A stretch of 64,000 nucleotides of DNA from assembly GCA_963920635.1 (NCBI GenBank), contig OY987298.1, positions 125,993,735 to 126,057,734 of the forward strand, written 5' to 3'. Under the pieces are notes generated by a model, which searched no databases, was not told the DNA's origin, and was given only the letters and a program-made list of their open reading frames with translations. Of the stretch, positions 1 to 11,473 are shown in pieces; positions within the stretch are counted from its first letter, which is position 1; every line of letters starts with the position of its first letter. The stretch is from Pseudeuparius sepicola (lineage: Eukaryota > Arthropoda > Insecta > Coleoptera > Anthribidae). The translations under genes and the position numbers were made by a program.

Positions 1-175
1 AGTAGGCCGATTGAGTCCAAATTTCCCAGCCTTGCATACTTTTTATTCTAAATAACTTTATCTAATGAAATTTTTCGATATCTTGTCGAGAAAGGGCACT
101 TAACACTTAACCTACACAGAAAATAAATAAATCATTCGTCAAAATTTTCGCTGCATGTTTAAAAAAAATAATAAT
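1..175. repeat. Foldback-repeat fragment related to 30765-31595
   Basis: The text from AGTAGGCCGATTGAGTCC through the TCGATATCTTGTCGAG and AAAGGGCACTTAAC motifs is closely matched in the right arm of the palindrome at 30765-31595 (about 31225-31480). Relative to that copy, a stretch between the two halves is missing. It is a truncated copy of the same repeat running off the left edge of the window. Nothing coding is seen. Confidence 0.7.
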
Positions 176-445
176 AATTTATCCCTAATCCCACGTAACA
201 AGGCGCACCTGAACGCACGTAAATGAGCTTTCTGGTGGGGCACATGGCGCCGGCCGCGTCGTTGCCGTTTCGTTGTCATAATTTAAATAAGAAAAAATAT
301 GGAGTTTATGAATTTACCTCTGGTTGGTGGGACAATAACAGAGTGTTAGCGCACCTTGGACTTTCCGCGTTTAAGTGACACATATTCCTCGAGAACGTCA
401 CTACACTGCACGAAGCAGGAACTCTATAGGTACAAGAGGCAATTT
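176..445. other. No feature recognised
   Basis: Short unique-looking stretch with a GC-richer core near 225-270 (GGCGCCGGCCGCG). No open frame, repeat partner or RNA-gene signature was recognised. Confidence 0.4.
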
Positions 446-944
446 TGGTTTCCCACTATGTACGCAGCCCCTGTTTTTTTTTTGAAATTTTGGCTACCCC
501 CCTATTTTCGAGGTCTCTGAACACGAATCTCACCTTAGTTTTTGGTGTTCAGACGTAGCTTCCCAGAAAATGAATGTTCAAATTTCCTTTTCACACCTCA
601 CTTTTTACGGCGATATTTGTGGTTATAATCGGGGTGACTTTTTACTGTATGCTGCTCAAACTAATCACTACAGTATTTTGCACCTTTTGCAATATCGACA
701 TTTCCCGAAAACCCGCGGGAAAACTGAAAATATTCAACATGCAATGTTTTCTATCCGCTATTAGGTCTGTTTCATATCGCCGTGAAAAGTGAGATGTGAA
801 AAGGAAATTTGAAAATTAATTTTCCTGGAAACTACATCGGAGCAAAAAAACTAAGGTCAGATTCGTGTTTAGGGACCTTGAAAATAGGAAGGGCAGCCAC
901 AATAAAAAAAAAACGGGGGCTGCGTAGGTACATCGTGGGGAACC
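446..944. repeat. Palindromic (foldback) repeat
   Basis: The left arm begins TTGGTTTCCCACTATGTACG and the right arm ends with the near reverse complement (GTACATCGTGGGGAACC). Shared arm segments include the TTCAAATTTCCTTTTCAC block near 580 and its complement near 797-815. Arms are about 220 bp, diverged and imperfect. The small open frames inside are arm by-products. No transposase remnant is seen in the loop. Confidence 0.7.
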
Positions 945-2876
945 TTCACCGCTATTTTTGCCATCACAAGCATGAGATGCACACAGTTTCAACAAACAGT
1001 GATTGGAAAATACTGAAACTGTTTCAAAAATTTCGATTATATTGCATAGTCCTTAACTATGGCAAGAAAACATAACGATAAAGAATAAAGGACTGAAAGT
1101 GTGTCGTTCGTGTTGGATACGACATAAGCGGAAAGTACACGGTAAGTTTAAGCAACTAGACCCCACATATTATGTTGGCTAATGTTGACGTTCTTATTTC
1201 ATAGGAAGACGAATACCCACAGCACAGAACACGTCTCTAAGAGCGTATCGGTGCAGTAAAAACGATTATCAGTGAACTGGTGAGCGGAAAAATTAGTGCG
1301 CCAAGTGAAAGTGAATGAAGTTTGTTCTATCAAGAAAAATATTTTGTCCATAATTTCCGCATGCATTTTGCAGAACATTCTACAATACAAATAATTATGT
1401 ACTGAAACATTCCTTTAAACTTATTAAAGGTTTCGTACATCTGGCAACAATGCTGACAGCTGCAAATAGGAGCCCAATAGGTAAAAATGCGGTTTAGAAA
1501 AAAATTAATTTCGGCTTTAAGAAAAAAGTTGGAATTTTTAAATTGCGATTTCGCGTTCAGGATATTTTTCCCTACCCACAGTTAAAATTAATGTAGTTAT
1601 GAATAACTCACCCTGTATTTATTTTCAAAACTAAGACTAAGAGGATTCTGAAAAAATATTCAAAAAAAAGGTTGCTTTTGTTTTGTTGTTTTAGCACTAT
1701 TCTAGAACACTTTGAGAGTTTATTTTAAGAATGTAAAATAATTCCTCTTATTTAAAACCCAAATGAGAGCCGCACATAAACGCCACTTATTATTCTCCCT
1801 CAGGTCGGATTAATCCATTAAAACAAAACTGCCAAGTGAAAAATATATTTGTTATAAACCTGTCTTGCCCGTTGCCTTTACGGGTTACTAGAAAATTAAC
1901 ATACAAAACGGTCGGGAGCATAAAGCTCTCCTGGTGAAACACCCCTCAGGCGATGAATGTACAACCTAAGCGGGAATAGTAAATTTTACCACGGAATAAT
2001 AAAAATAGCGGAGAGACGAAAACGGTTATCGCAGGATGAAGCGCGAAGACAACAACTCTAGTTGCACAGGTACTTTCAAACAATTCAACAATTAGAAAAC
2101 TGGGACCTTAATGATGTTCTAAAAACATGCCATGAAAATAAATTTATTAATTGATCACTTGTCGTACTGATGCCTTGAATGATAAATTGATTTTTTTAAT
2201 GGTTAATGTGTAGCCTACTAAGCAGCTACTTTGTTCAGCTGTTTCTACTTTGATTGTATGTTATTATGTGAGATTTCACTATCGATTTTACACTCGCAAT
2301 ATATCAAATTAAAGTTACTAGTAACTTCAGCAGGGATAGGGATATATTTTCGTTATATCTAACCCTCTTTCTTGTGTATCGGATACAACTGGACCCAGCC
2401 AATTATATTTATGGATAAATCCAGATCTTCCGCATGTTTGCAATGGAGCTTTCTGCGCCTTGTGTATTCAACCGCTTTTATTTCGGAATTCTTTTTTCAT
2501 GTGAAATCGGCCTACAACCTGACAGTCAAATTTGTTATACCTATAAAGTTAAGTGATTTTTCCCCATAGAAATAGCGTGTCTAGGTATGTAATGACGACA
2601 AAATACAGGGCGTCCGCGGTTTTTGTAGACAAACTTTGGCAATTAGGAGAAAAAGTAATTTTAAAACACGAAATTTCTTTAAACATGTAAAACTCTTGGT
2701 TTTCGAGATACAGAGCGTTTAAGAACATAGTTATTTTAATATTTTATTTAGTCTTTAAGGCCCACATAATTATATACGTGGAAAACCGTCATATGTATTC
2801 GTACATCCAGGAAAGAAGCTCGAATTCAAATGTAGATGGTGTTAGTTGTCGCATCTACCGGGACTGGGACCAGACG
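945..2876. other. About 1.9 kb without a recognised gene
   Basis: No element with clear ends. A weak intron-like unit is at 1142-1204: GTAAGT donor, TTTCATAG acceptor and 63 bp length, which fits insect introns, but neither flank is clearly coding. An isolated ACAGGGCGTCC near 2605 resembles a foldback terminus without a partner. Confidence 0.4.
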
Positions 2877-3177
2877 TACAGGGTAATTCGAACTGGGACC
2901 AGATAGGGATTAGATCGCAATTATAAATTTAAAATTTTTGACAAACGGTTCTCGGCGTCGTGACGTACGGTATGTTTTTTGTAAGGAACATACCTTTTTT
3001 AGGTATTTAGGTAGCCCTAGTCTTTATAAGTAACTATTGTCTTGAACGTTTTGTTGTTTTTTTTTTTTCGTTTACAATTATTTGTAGGCAGCATTATACA
3101 GAAAATTGTAGAAATTAATTGACTTGACTCGCCCTTGAAGTGGGCTAAGAGGGACAGTCATTTGTTTTCTACATATA

Positions 3178-3622
3178 CAGTGACCGGCAGAAAGTTGGAC
3201 ACAAATGGAAAACTTTTTTATTATTAATTTCTCAGAAAATTTTATTCTTGATAAAAGTTGGCGCATTATTTCAAACTCAAAACGCACATATCAACATTTA
3301 AATATCTTGTCGGATATGAGGTAGATTCAAAAATGTCAAAATATCTCAAGAGTTAAGTACTCTTATTTTTTTAAATATGGTAAAAAGTTACTTAAAAAAG
3401 TTGTTTGGAATCAAAGGTGGATGTCAGCTTTAAAGTCACAGCCACCTAGTGAAAAAAAAAAGAAATTTAACATTTTTGTATTTTTTTCGGCCACCGTGGG
3501 TATTACAAAAAAAAACAACACTAAACTTTAATTTTGTTCGATTAGCAGCTAGAAATTTAAATTAATCGAAATCAGAGTTTAAAAATATTAAATTTTTGTG
3601 TCCAACTTTCTGCCGGTCACTG
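3178..3622. mobile_element. Tc1/mariner-type MITE, 445 bp
   Basis: The terminal inverted repeat starts CAGTGACCGGCAGAAAGTTG and is repeated in inverse at the right end (CTTTCTGCCGGTCACTG). TA flanks both sides (3176-3177 and 3623-3624), as expected for Tc1/mariner insertion. There is no coding capacity. It interrupts the left arm of the surrounding 6-kb palindrome, so it is younger than that element. Confidence 0.8.
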
Positions 3623-4261
3623 TATATTGACGTAAAGCATACAATATAATGTACTAACAACTAATTATTATTGGATCTCCGCATGCGTTTTTAAAATGTT
3701 GCGTTGCATTTTTCAACATGTTTCTGGTTGTTCGGTAACCGTTTACCAAAAAATTGAGTTGTCCCATTTTATGTATCTTTTTTCATTTTTTCTTTCATTA
3801 GGTATAGGTTAAGAATTATTTATTAATTGCGTATACCTGGACTAGAAAATTCACATGTTCATCCTGCGCGCCGTTCCTTACCTTTTTATAGTCCATTTTC
3901 CTTTAATAATGCGTATTATTTTTTCTAAGAAACAAAAAAAAAACAAACGCGGCCAACACCGAGCAAAAACATTCATTCCGATGACAACTACTCCAGTATT
4001 CGGTTCGGGCGGGTGCCGTGGTTAGTGAAATCAAAATTACTTCGACAAATTCGTGACAACTCGTCATTCCTTCCCTCTCAACCGTTATCCTTCCTATTAT
4101 CCTACCAATGCACACAAGGTTTTTGTGTACCACAAAGCGTCCGGGTTAAAGTAAGATTATTATTAAGATTATCATTTCACGCGAAAGACGTTATTTTCAA
4201 AACACTGGTTATTGTCAGACAAGAATACCTATATTTTTTATTTTAATGATTGGGATTCCTT

Positions 4262-4660
4262 GAACCAAGGTGTTTTATAGACCTCATTTTTTAATTTCCC
4301 TCGTAAGAAATAGTCTAGTGGCGAAAAGTCGGGAGAGTTAGGAGGCCACCGGTAGAAAATGTAAAGAGTCAAATGAATTAAAGTAAAAGTACTTGTTTTA
4401 TTATGCTTTAGGATTATACCGTATAATAATAATAATAATTCTCACCCTTACAATACTCCAAACTAGGAGTACCCCAGAAGCAAACACATGCTTGAGCGGG
4501 GTAGGGGGGCAATTACTATTATTTTGTCTTCGTTGCCATTACCTACTATTTGTGCCGCAATCGATCTATTTCTAAAATAACGATTTAAAAATTCCTCCAC
4601 TCTTCTTAGATTATGCACTGCTGCTCCATCTCATTGTTGAAATCACATTATTTTCATAAA
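4262..4660 (-). pseudogene. IS630/Tc1/mariner-type transposase remnant
   Basis: Read on the minus strand, two blocks of a mariner-type DDE transposase are visible. Upstream (about 4656-4590) is FQQ, a stop, then DGA-VHNLRR, corresponding to the catalytic QQDGAP-H block. Downstream (about 4350-4270) is WPPNSPDFSPLDYFLRG followed by KLKNEVYKTP, corresponding to the WPPRSPDL-P-DFFLWG block. About 200 bp of unrelated sequence with an (AAT)n run separates them. The stop, the interruption and the missing N-terminus make it non-functional. It lies in the loop of the 6-kb palindrome and suggests that element's ancestry. The exact clade is not assigned. Confidence 0.75.
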
Positions 4661-4718
4661 GTGAGGGTACATATTTTCCAAAAAAATTGGTAAATCTCTC
4701 ATTAAAAAAATTAAATAT

Positions 4719-5948
4719 ACAGGGTGTTTCATCTTAGTGCGAACACCCCCGTAAAATTTGTATTCTTAATCCGATTTTAGCCGCGTTTTTTTTTCTAAAA
4801 ATAGGCCACAAAAAACTCTACGTTGGTGCAAAATTTCACTTCTTAATGTCAATTTTCAAGGACTACTACAATTTTTTTTTCTAGTAAAAAATGAAGAAAA
4901 CCATTTAGCGATTTTTTTATTTAAAATCTGACACCACAGTGTTAATGAGAACAACCTAAAACCCCCGTTTACCAAACTTGAACAACAAATATACAGCGAG
5001 TTCCATTCTGCAGGCTGTGAAAGTTGAGCAAAATAGTAATTTTAAACTCATCTGGCGAGTTAAGAAATTACTTCGAAACAGTTGGATGATGAACAGGACA
5101 CAGTGTCGATGTGCAAAGATCCAGTAAAAAATATATAAGGTGTTCTTCTCTGTAGCAACTCGAAATGCTGAATTTTTTGAACTTTATACAGGTCAAAAAT
5201 CGAGTATATCAAAACCACCCCAGACATTACAAACGAACTAAGTCTAAAAAATACAGAAGCCTGCCAGTCAGTAAGTCCATATGAGTTAAGGTGGCTGGTG
5301 TGCCACAACAGGAAACGCACAGAAAATGTATCATCTTAGACAGTGACTTTATTGATAAGGGTCCAACAATTTGAATTGTTTTTATTTGTTGGTTGGATGC
5401 TGTAAAGAAATAAAATGCTTTTGTATTTATTAATATTTATTCAATGATTCCAGAGCACTCCTGACCAATATAAAGTTTAATAAAAATTCAGCATTTTGAC
5501 ATCGCCCAGAGAAAAAGACCCTGTACATTTTTGTATTGCACACCAACAATTTGAGTAGTCCTGTTGATCATTCATCTGGTTTGACGGGATTCCATGGCAC
5601 ACTTGACTCTCCAGATGCCTTTAAAATTCCTATTTTGCTCAATTTTGACACCCTGCCGAATGGAACTCCCTGTATATATTTTCTGTTCAAATTTGGTATA
5701 CGGGGGTTTTAGGTTGTTCTGATTAACGCTGTGGTGTCAGATTTTAAATAAAAAAATCGCTAAATGGTTTTCTTCATTTTTTACTAGAAAAAAAATTTGT
5801 AGTAGTCCTTGAAAATTGACATTAAGAAGTGAAATTTTGCACCAACGTAGAGTTTTTTGTGGCCTATTTTTAGAAAAAAACGCAGCTAAAATCGGATGGA
5901 GTATACAAATTTTACGGGGGTGTTCGCACTTAAGATGAAACACCCTGT
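4719..5948. mobile_element. Foldback element (family with 39114-40358)
   Basis: Left end ACAGGGTGTTTCATCTTAG and right end TAAGATGAAACACCCTGT are complementary, and complementarity continues through most of each ~580-bp arm (for example the CCCCCGTAAAATTTGTATTC block and its inverse near 5905). Flanks are T/A-rich and compatible with TA insertion. A second copy is at 39114-40358. No transposase residue is recognised in the loop. Confidence 0.85.
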
Positions 5949-6610
5949 ATTTCACTCCTAAGAGTGCCTTAACAAATGCGGACCATTTAAGATTTCATTA
6001 ACTATTTCGCACCAAACATTAAGACCAAAATGCAATTATGGTTACTTACCAACCTATCTTCGCCAGTCCATAAAATATGTTTGAAAATCCTATATTATCA
6101 TATTGCTTCAAAAGAGCCACCTGAATGAAAATAACGGTTGTAAGTGAAATCTGCTGGATATCGTTGCCAATAAATATTGCTGGCCAGCCTAGAATTTTTT
6201 CTGGCTTCCCCATAGATAAATAACATGCCCACTTTTTCTACATGACTATCCATATCCATTGCACTTAAAAAATTTTTGGGTTAATGTTAATGGGACAGTT
6301 AAAGATAAACCAAACAAAAACAAAGAAATGTCATGGCCTATAATATAATAATTATGATTCATATTTTAATTCTATAATAGATCCTTTGCTAGGGTAATTA
6401 GTTTGATGATCTATAACGATATACTCTAGCCATTTAAGAGCATATAAGGTGAAATAATAAGAAAGCCGAGAAGTGACGAAAATGTGGCAATTGGGTTAAA
6501 CTATTCAACGGAGGATATCATATTCAATGACCCAAATAATTTTAAAGCAAATTGAGTGTCACAATGTTTAACTGCATTATTTAAAACAGCTGATAGCGAA
6601 TAATGGAGAA

Positions 6611-6985
6611 AAATTTAAAACAAAAAAACCTTTTTAAAAACAAGCTTTTATTTAAGCCATGTACTAAAACGAATAAAATAAGTTTAGGTTTTCGTTAAGA
6701 TAATTAAATTCCAAATTGCGAAAAGCTTTTGCAAATTGAAAATTGAAAGTAGGTACCAATTAATTTTATTGGACGGTGATTGGTTGATAAGCAAGTACCT
6801 ATTTGCCAAAGTATGCTTTTTTTTCTTTACAATTCGTGCGACATGCTTTTCAATTTGCAAAAACTTCTCGCAATTTGGAATTGAATTATTTTATTTTTAT
6901 TATTTTTATTTAAACTTATTTTATTCATTTTAGTACATAGCCGAAATAAAAGCTTGTTTTTAAAAAGGTTTTTTATTTTAAATTT
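6611..6985. repeat. Foldback repeat, 375 bp
   Basis: Left AAACCTTTTT-AAAAACAAGCTTTTATTT is mirrored at the right end by AAATAAAAGCTTGTTTTTAA-AAAGGTTT. The inner arms (CCAAATTGCGAAAAGCTTTTGC and GCAAAAACTTCTCGCAATTTGG) also pair. No coding sequence. It lies in the loop of the 6-kb composite. Confidence 0.8.
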
Positions 6986-7008
6986 TATTTTGTGCTTTTT
7001 AGTACCTA

Positions 7009-7490
7009 TTTGATTCCCATGTCAGGAGGGTGGTAAAGAAATTTATTCCGCCATCTTGGGGCGGCCGCCATATTGGATTTCGTATGAAGTCATTCACCTT
7101 ATTGTTTTCTACCCGTCGAGCCTTTTAATTTGATACCCATGTTGGGTATCAAATAGGTAATCCGCCATCTTGGAGCGGCGTCCATATTGAATTTAGTGTG
7201 ATGTCACTACTTTTTCGTTTTCTACTCTTCAAGCTCTTTCACGTAATACCCATATTAAGGCGGTTGACAAAAAATACATCATCCGCCATCTTGGAGCTGC
7301 GGCCATTTTGAAAGTATTACAATATTGAGTATTGCATATTGTATTGTCACCGGAACTAAAGGAGTAGGTACGCAAAATTTCAGCTCAATCGGATGTCAGG
7401 AAGTGGTTCTAATTCAGCTTGCAAGATTCGACCCGCACATACATACATACTTAAACGGCAAGTTAAATAAAAACTTGTAAAAAATTAAGA
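7009..7490 (+). repeat. LINE-like 3' tail with three ~115-bp units
   Basis: Three tandem diverged units each contain CCGCCATCTTGG followed by GGC..CCAT(A/T)TTG (cores near 7051, 7152 and 7280). They run into a tail with AAAATTTCAGCTCAATCGG (7374), CTTGCAAGATTCGACC, a short (CATA)n run and TAAATAAAAACTTGTAAAA. This tail layout resembles 3' ends of non-LTR retrotransposons common in insects, but no reverse transcriptase remains, so the family is not assigned. Confidence 0.5.
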
Positions 7491-7626
7491 ACGCTTATAT
7501 GATAATAACAAGAAACATGTTAAAAAATGCAACGCAACATTTTAAACAACGCCTGGAGATGTGCTTAGCGAATGGCGGAGGACACGTTGAAAATTTGTTT
7601 TAAATATATTACTTAATTGTTAATGT

Positions 7627-8490
7627 GACCGTATTTCGAGTCTTTGCATGGGGATCTTGATTATCTTAAGAGATATGAGGTCGGTTAAATTGGGGCAAAG
7701 TTGCGGAATTTGATGCCGAGTAACATGGTAAAAAAAATTTTGGCAGGCCCTTCTCGTTTTAAAAATAATGCGAAAAAACTGAAAATTGTCGTTTTCGTTT
7801 TTATTTTTTTAAACGAAAACGAATGGCGCTGGACATTTCTAAGTTAAAAATTATTAAGGCACTTTTTTACAAGGAATCTAAATATGATATCACATTTTTT
7901 TCCTCGCCTCCCTGGACAAAGATACGACGATCAACTTTTATTTTTCTTATGGTACTAAACCATTATGGGGCTTACGTTTCCAAGGCATTCTATGCAGAAA
8001 TGTCAAACATTATGGGGCTTAGGTTTCCAAGGCACTCTATGCAAAAACGATTAATTTGATATTACGGCAAGAAAAACAAAGTAAAGCATAATGTGTGACA
8101 TATCATTTCAACCAAAAAAAATCCTCTTTTCAAAAATGCATAAAAAATCCAATATGGCGCCTATAAGAAAAATAAAAGTTGATCGTCATATTTTAGTCCA
8201 GGAAGGCGAGAAAAAAAAGCGAAATCATATTTAGATTCCTCGTAAAAAGTGCCTTAATAATGTTTAACTTAGAAATGTCCAGCGCCATTCGTTTTCGTTT
8301 AAAAAAATAAAAACGAAAACGACAATTTTCAGTTTTTTGGCATTATTTTCAAAACGAGAAGGGCCAGCCCAAAATTTTTTTTACCATGTTACTCGAAATC
8401 AAATTCCGCAACGTTGCCCCTATTTAATCGACTTCGTATCTCTTAAGATAACCAAGATCCCCATGCAAAGCCTCGAAATACGGTCATCCT
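7627..8490. mobile_element. Foldback element inserted in the right arm of the 6-kb palindrome
   Basis: Arms begin GACCGTATTTCGAG and end CTCGAAATACGGTCATCCTGT. Long stretches pair, including CGTTTTCGTTTTTATTTTTT near 7792 and its inverse near 8307, and ATGGCGCTGGACATTTCTAA with its complement near 8270. Arms are about 400 bp around a loop near 8050. The open frames at 7823-8059 and 8337-8543 lie in the arms and look accidental. Confidence 0.8.
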
Positions 8491-8837
8491 GTACAGAAAA
8501 CGAAATGACATGCAGTCGCTTGTCGCCCGCACTTCATGGATGAGTCAAGTCAATTAATTCCTTTAATTTTCTGTATATTGTTGCCTGTAAAAAAACAAAA
8601 CGTTCAAGACAAAAGTTACTTAGAAGGGATATAGCTACGGAAATGTCTAAAAAAAGGGTATACGTTCGTTACAAAAAATATACCGGGCGTCGCGACGCCG
8701 ACCATCGTATGTTAACAAGTTTGAATTTAGTTGCGATCTAAAATCTAATTGGTCCCATTCAACGCCACGGAAGCAGTTTTTTTTCGCTGTTCCTTTGCAC
8801 ATGATTGGCCTGGGACACCAAGTTTGAATGACACTGT

Positions 8838-9828
8838 ACCTAGCGCTGCATTTTAATAAACACGTTTCATGAAAATACGTCGCCCTACAGAAAACAGAAA
8901 GCGTACGATGCTCATTATTTACAGGGCAGATAGTGTCAGGCTAAGCCAGAACGGCCAATTTTTGGCGTTTCAAGTTGTTGTGCAAATAGGGCGTCCCCAC
9001 CCACACAGATAAGGCTGGACGCGCTCTTGCGGTGTACGATACAACGGCAGAAAAAAAAAGAAAAATAGAATAATAATTACAAAAAGATAAATTGTGGACT
9101 AATCTAATTCCCGTTTTAAAAACAACGCTCTAAAATTAGAAGAGGACCTATATTCTCAATATGACAGATTCCACGGATTTGCGTAATAATCTGAGCGGAA
9201 AATTTGAAATTCAGTGTTTGTAAGGAACTTTCTGTGACGAAATTGTGGTTAAAGAATTCGGAAAAATGCATAAAATATATATATATATATAGATTTATTT
9301 AGCATCATGATACCTACCAAATTTCATATTTCTAGTAAAAATGGCATTTATGGAAAAATACCTAATAAAAATATACATAAGTATGTTTGTTTTCCTATTT
9401 ACTTTTGTTTATTTACCTAATAAGTGCTCTTTTTTATTTTCCCCTAATTGCCTAAATTATCCCAACGACAATTCGATGTAATTCGATGTAATTTATTATA
9501 TTCTAATAGCCCTTTTTGAAAAACAAATTTGAGAAACGTAACAAATGAAAACTCTATTTTAAGTAGTCTTTTTTAGTATTGTGATTTGATAAACTATCGG
9601 GAAGCACTTAATTGCGTTATATTGAGTATTCTAAAATAGTGTACAACCCAAATTTAAGGTTTTCGAAATTTAGTAAAAATGACCATTTTGCAAATATTCT
9701 GTTTTTACGCATTGAAATCTTGAAATGCTTTGATTAATATTGATTTGGACTCATATGGAAATAAAAACGATTAGTGTATCTTATTGCATTAATTTAATAC
9801 TTGATTTTAATAATATGATGACAAATTT
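8838..9828. other. About 1 kb without a recognised gene
   Basis: AT-rich sequence with a (TA)n microsatellite near 9277-9290 and a 10-bp direct duplication (ATTCGATGTA) near 9473. No coding exon, palindrome or RNA gene recognised. Confidence 0.4.
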
Positions 9829-9945
9829 TAGTGTATCACAAGACCCTTGCAAATTTCTTGTCAAGACAAGACAAGGAATCATTTTGCAACACTTTTGCAA
9901 TGGTATATATGTAATTATAATTTAAGTAAAACTTTAATAAGAAAA

Positions 9946-10131
9946 GAAAGTTATTAGCGGCTTTATGGGACTATAAATTTCGGCAACTGGTAATATCATA
10001 CCAACATCCAAGTTCTAATGGATGTGCCGGTGTTTTCATATTTGAATCGTTAATTAGAACTTGAATTTGGATGTTGGTATGATATTACCAGTTGTCGAAA
10101 TTTATAGTCCTATAAAGCCGCTAACTTTCTC
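9946..10131. repeat. Short foldback repeat (half copy at 36229-36335)
   Basis: The AAAGTTATTAGCGGCTTTAT arm is mirrored by ATAAAGCCGCTAACTTTC, and CATACCAACATCCAAGTTCT by its inverse near 10050. The arms are almost contiguous, with a loop of a few tens of bp around GGTGTTTTCATATTTGAATC. The right half and loop recur at 36229-36335. Confidence 0.85.
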
Positions 10132-10767
10132 TTTGTAAGAATCTATTTGGGGACGTGAAATTTTATCATCTTTAATAAGAAAAATAATTAATGTAGGTGA
10201 AGGTAATATTGATTTTTAAGAAACGAGAATAAATATAAATGGTTATTTAAGAATAATTACTGTATCTATAGATAAGTATACTAGTATATTATCTAGTAAA
10301 TATATTTTATTTACATAATACTCCTACTATATACTAATCCATGTTTCCAAGCATTACAGATATTCAAAAATAAATTAACATATTAAGTACGCCGCTTTCA
10401 CAGCCGGAAATGCTTACTTCCCTACTGCCGACAAACAAAATCATTATAATTTTAATTCTTATAAATTTTACAAATTAATGACTACCTATAGACTAGGTAG
10501 CTATTTTTTGGGTCTACTGGACTTCCTAATGCTTTCGTTTCATATTAGTGTGGCATAGTGTAGATCCGGTAATTTTGGGAGAGTGGGTTTCGTAGTTTTT
10601 GTCCACATATATAAAAGCCACATACATTAAATGAAATTTAACAAAAAGGGAAGTCTTCGAAATACAAATAATAACAAAAAAATAAATCATCGACCCTCCA
10701 CACCGTGGCTCTGCAGCGCTGCTTTAAACATGTCTCGACAGCTTTGCGCACCTAATAAATAATAGAC

Positions 10768-11266
10768 CGTCAGATAATGACAGATTTAGGTGCCAAATTT
10801 TCGCATACAAGCCTCGAAGATGGTTGAAAATTACATCGATGCTGAGTAGAATGAAGGGAAATTTACGAGTGGCCCCTGGAGATAACATATGGAAAATCGA
10901 AAAAAAATCTGTTAAATTTTATTTCTGACTAGTGACGATGTTCGTTTTCATACTTTCGATGGACTTATGTGGAAAAATCGGTCAAAATTTCAATTCTTCT
11001 TTACAAGATTACGCCCTTATTTCAACCCTTTAGCCACCTGCAACACTCAAGCCTTTGGTTTTCTATTAATTAATCATTTTTTAATGAACACGGCTTGCGT
11101 AAAAATATCGAATCGAATTGTGAAAAATGAAAAATCAAATTTTCCATATGTTATCCCCAAATTTCCCTATATTATACTCAACATCGATGCGTACTTTTCA
11201 ACCCTATTCGAGGCTTGTATGCGAAAATGGGGCACCTAAATCTTTCATTGACTGACGGCCTATAAT
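10768..11266. repeat. Foldback repeat, 0.5 kb
   Basis: Left AGACCGTCAG...GATTTAGGTGCC and right GGCACCTAAATC...TGACGGCC are inverse. TTTTCGCATACAAGCCTCGA pairs with CGAGGCTTGTATGCGAAAAT, and AACATATGGAAAAT with ATTTTCCATATGTT. The open frame at 10967-11239 lies in the loop and right arm and has no recognised similarity. Confidence 0.75.
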
Positions 11267-11473
11267 GCAAGAGTCTTGATGGCAAGACTCTTGCTGCGAT
11301 GACTAAACAAAAAATGCAAGAACAAGAAGTTGCAAGAAGTCTTGCTTGCAAGACAAGATTTTTTCCAGCAAGAGTAGAGCAAGACAAGAATGAATTTAAT
11401 TTATTGCCTTGCTTTGCAAGTCAAGACAAGAATAGGCCTAGCAAGGCAAGAAATCTTGTCTTGTGAAACACTG

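Larger units (their letters stand above)
2877..8837. mobile_element. Composite 6-kb foldback element with nested insertions
   Basis: The outer left arm (about 2877-3165, resuming 3623-3740) is matched in inverse orientation by the right arm (about 7510-7570 and 8495-8837). Examples are GACTTGACTC/GAGTCAAGTC, CTTGAACGTTTTGTTG with its complement near 8590, and TGTTGCGTTGCATTTTT with its complement near 7530. Arms are diverged, by eye roughly three quarters identical. A MITE sits in the left arm (3178-3622) and a palindrome at the equivalent place in the right arm (7627-8490). The loop holds a mariner-type transposase remnant, two further palindromes and a LINE-like tail. Ends read TACAGGGTAATTC and, complemented, TACAGTGTCATTC. 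Confidence 0.6.
9829..11473. mobile_element. Probable hAT-like non-autonomous element
   Basis: The left terminus (T)AGTGTATCACAAGACC at 9829 and the right terminus, read in reverse, CAGTGTTTCACAAGACAAG are similar inverted ends of hAT form. The flanking 8-mers ACAAATTT (9821-9828) and ATAAATGT (11474-11481) agree at six of eight positions, as an aged 8-bp target duplication would. Dense CAAGAC/GTCTTG motifs lie just inside both ends (9838-9890 and 11268-11460), like hAT subterminal repeats. No transposase was seen. Two palindromes lie inside. The assignment is inferred from the ends only. Confidence 0.45.

Noticed and set aside
1142..1204. Confirmed intron of a host gene
   Set aside because: Splice signals look fine but neither flank has coding character, so no gene is called.
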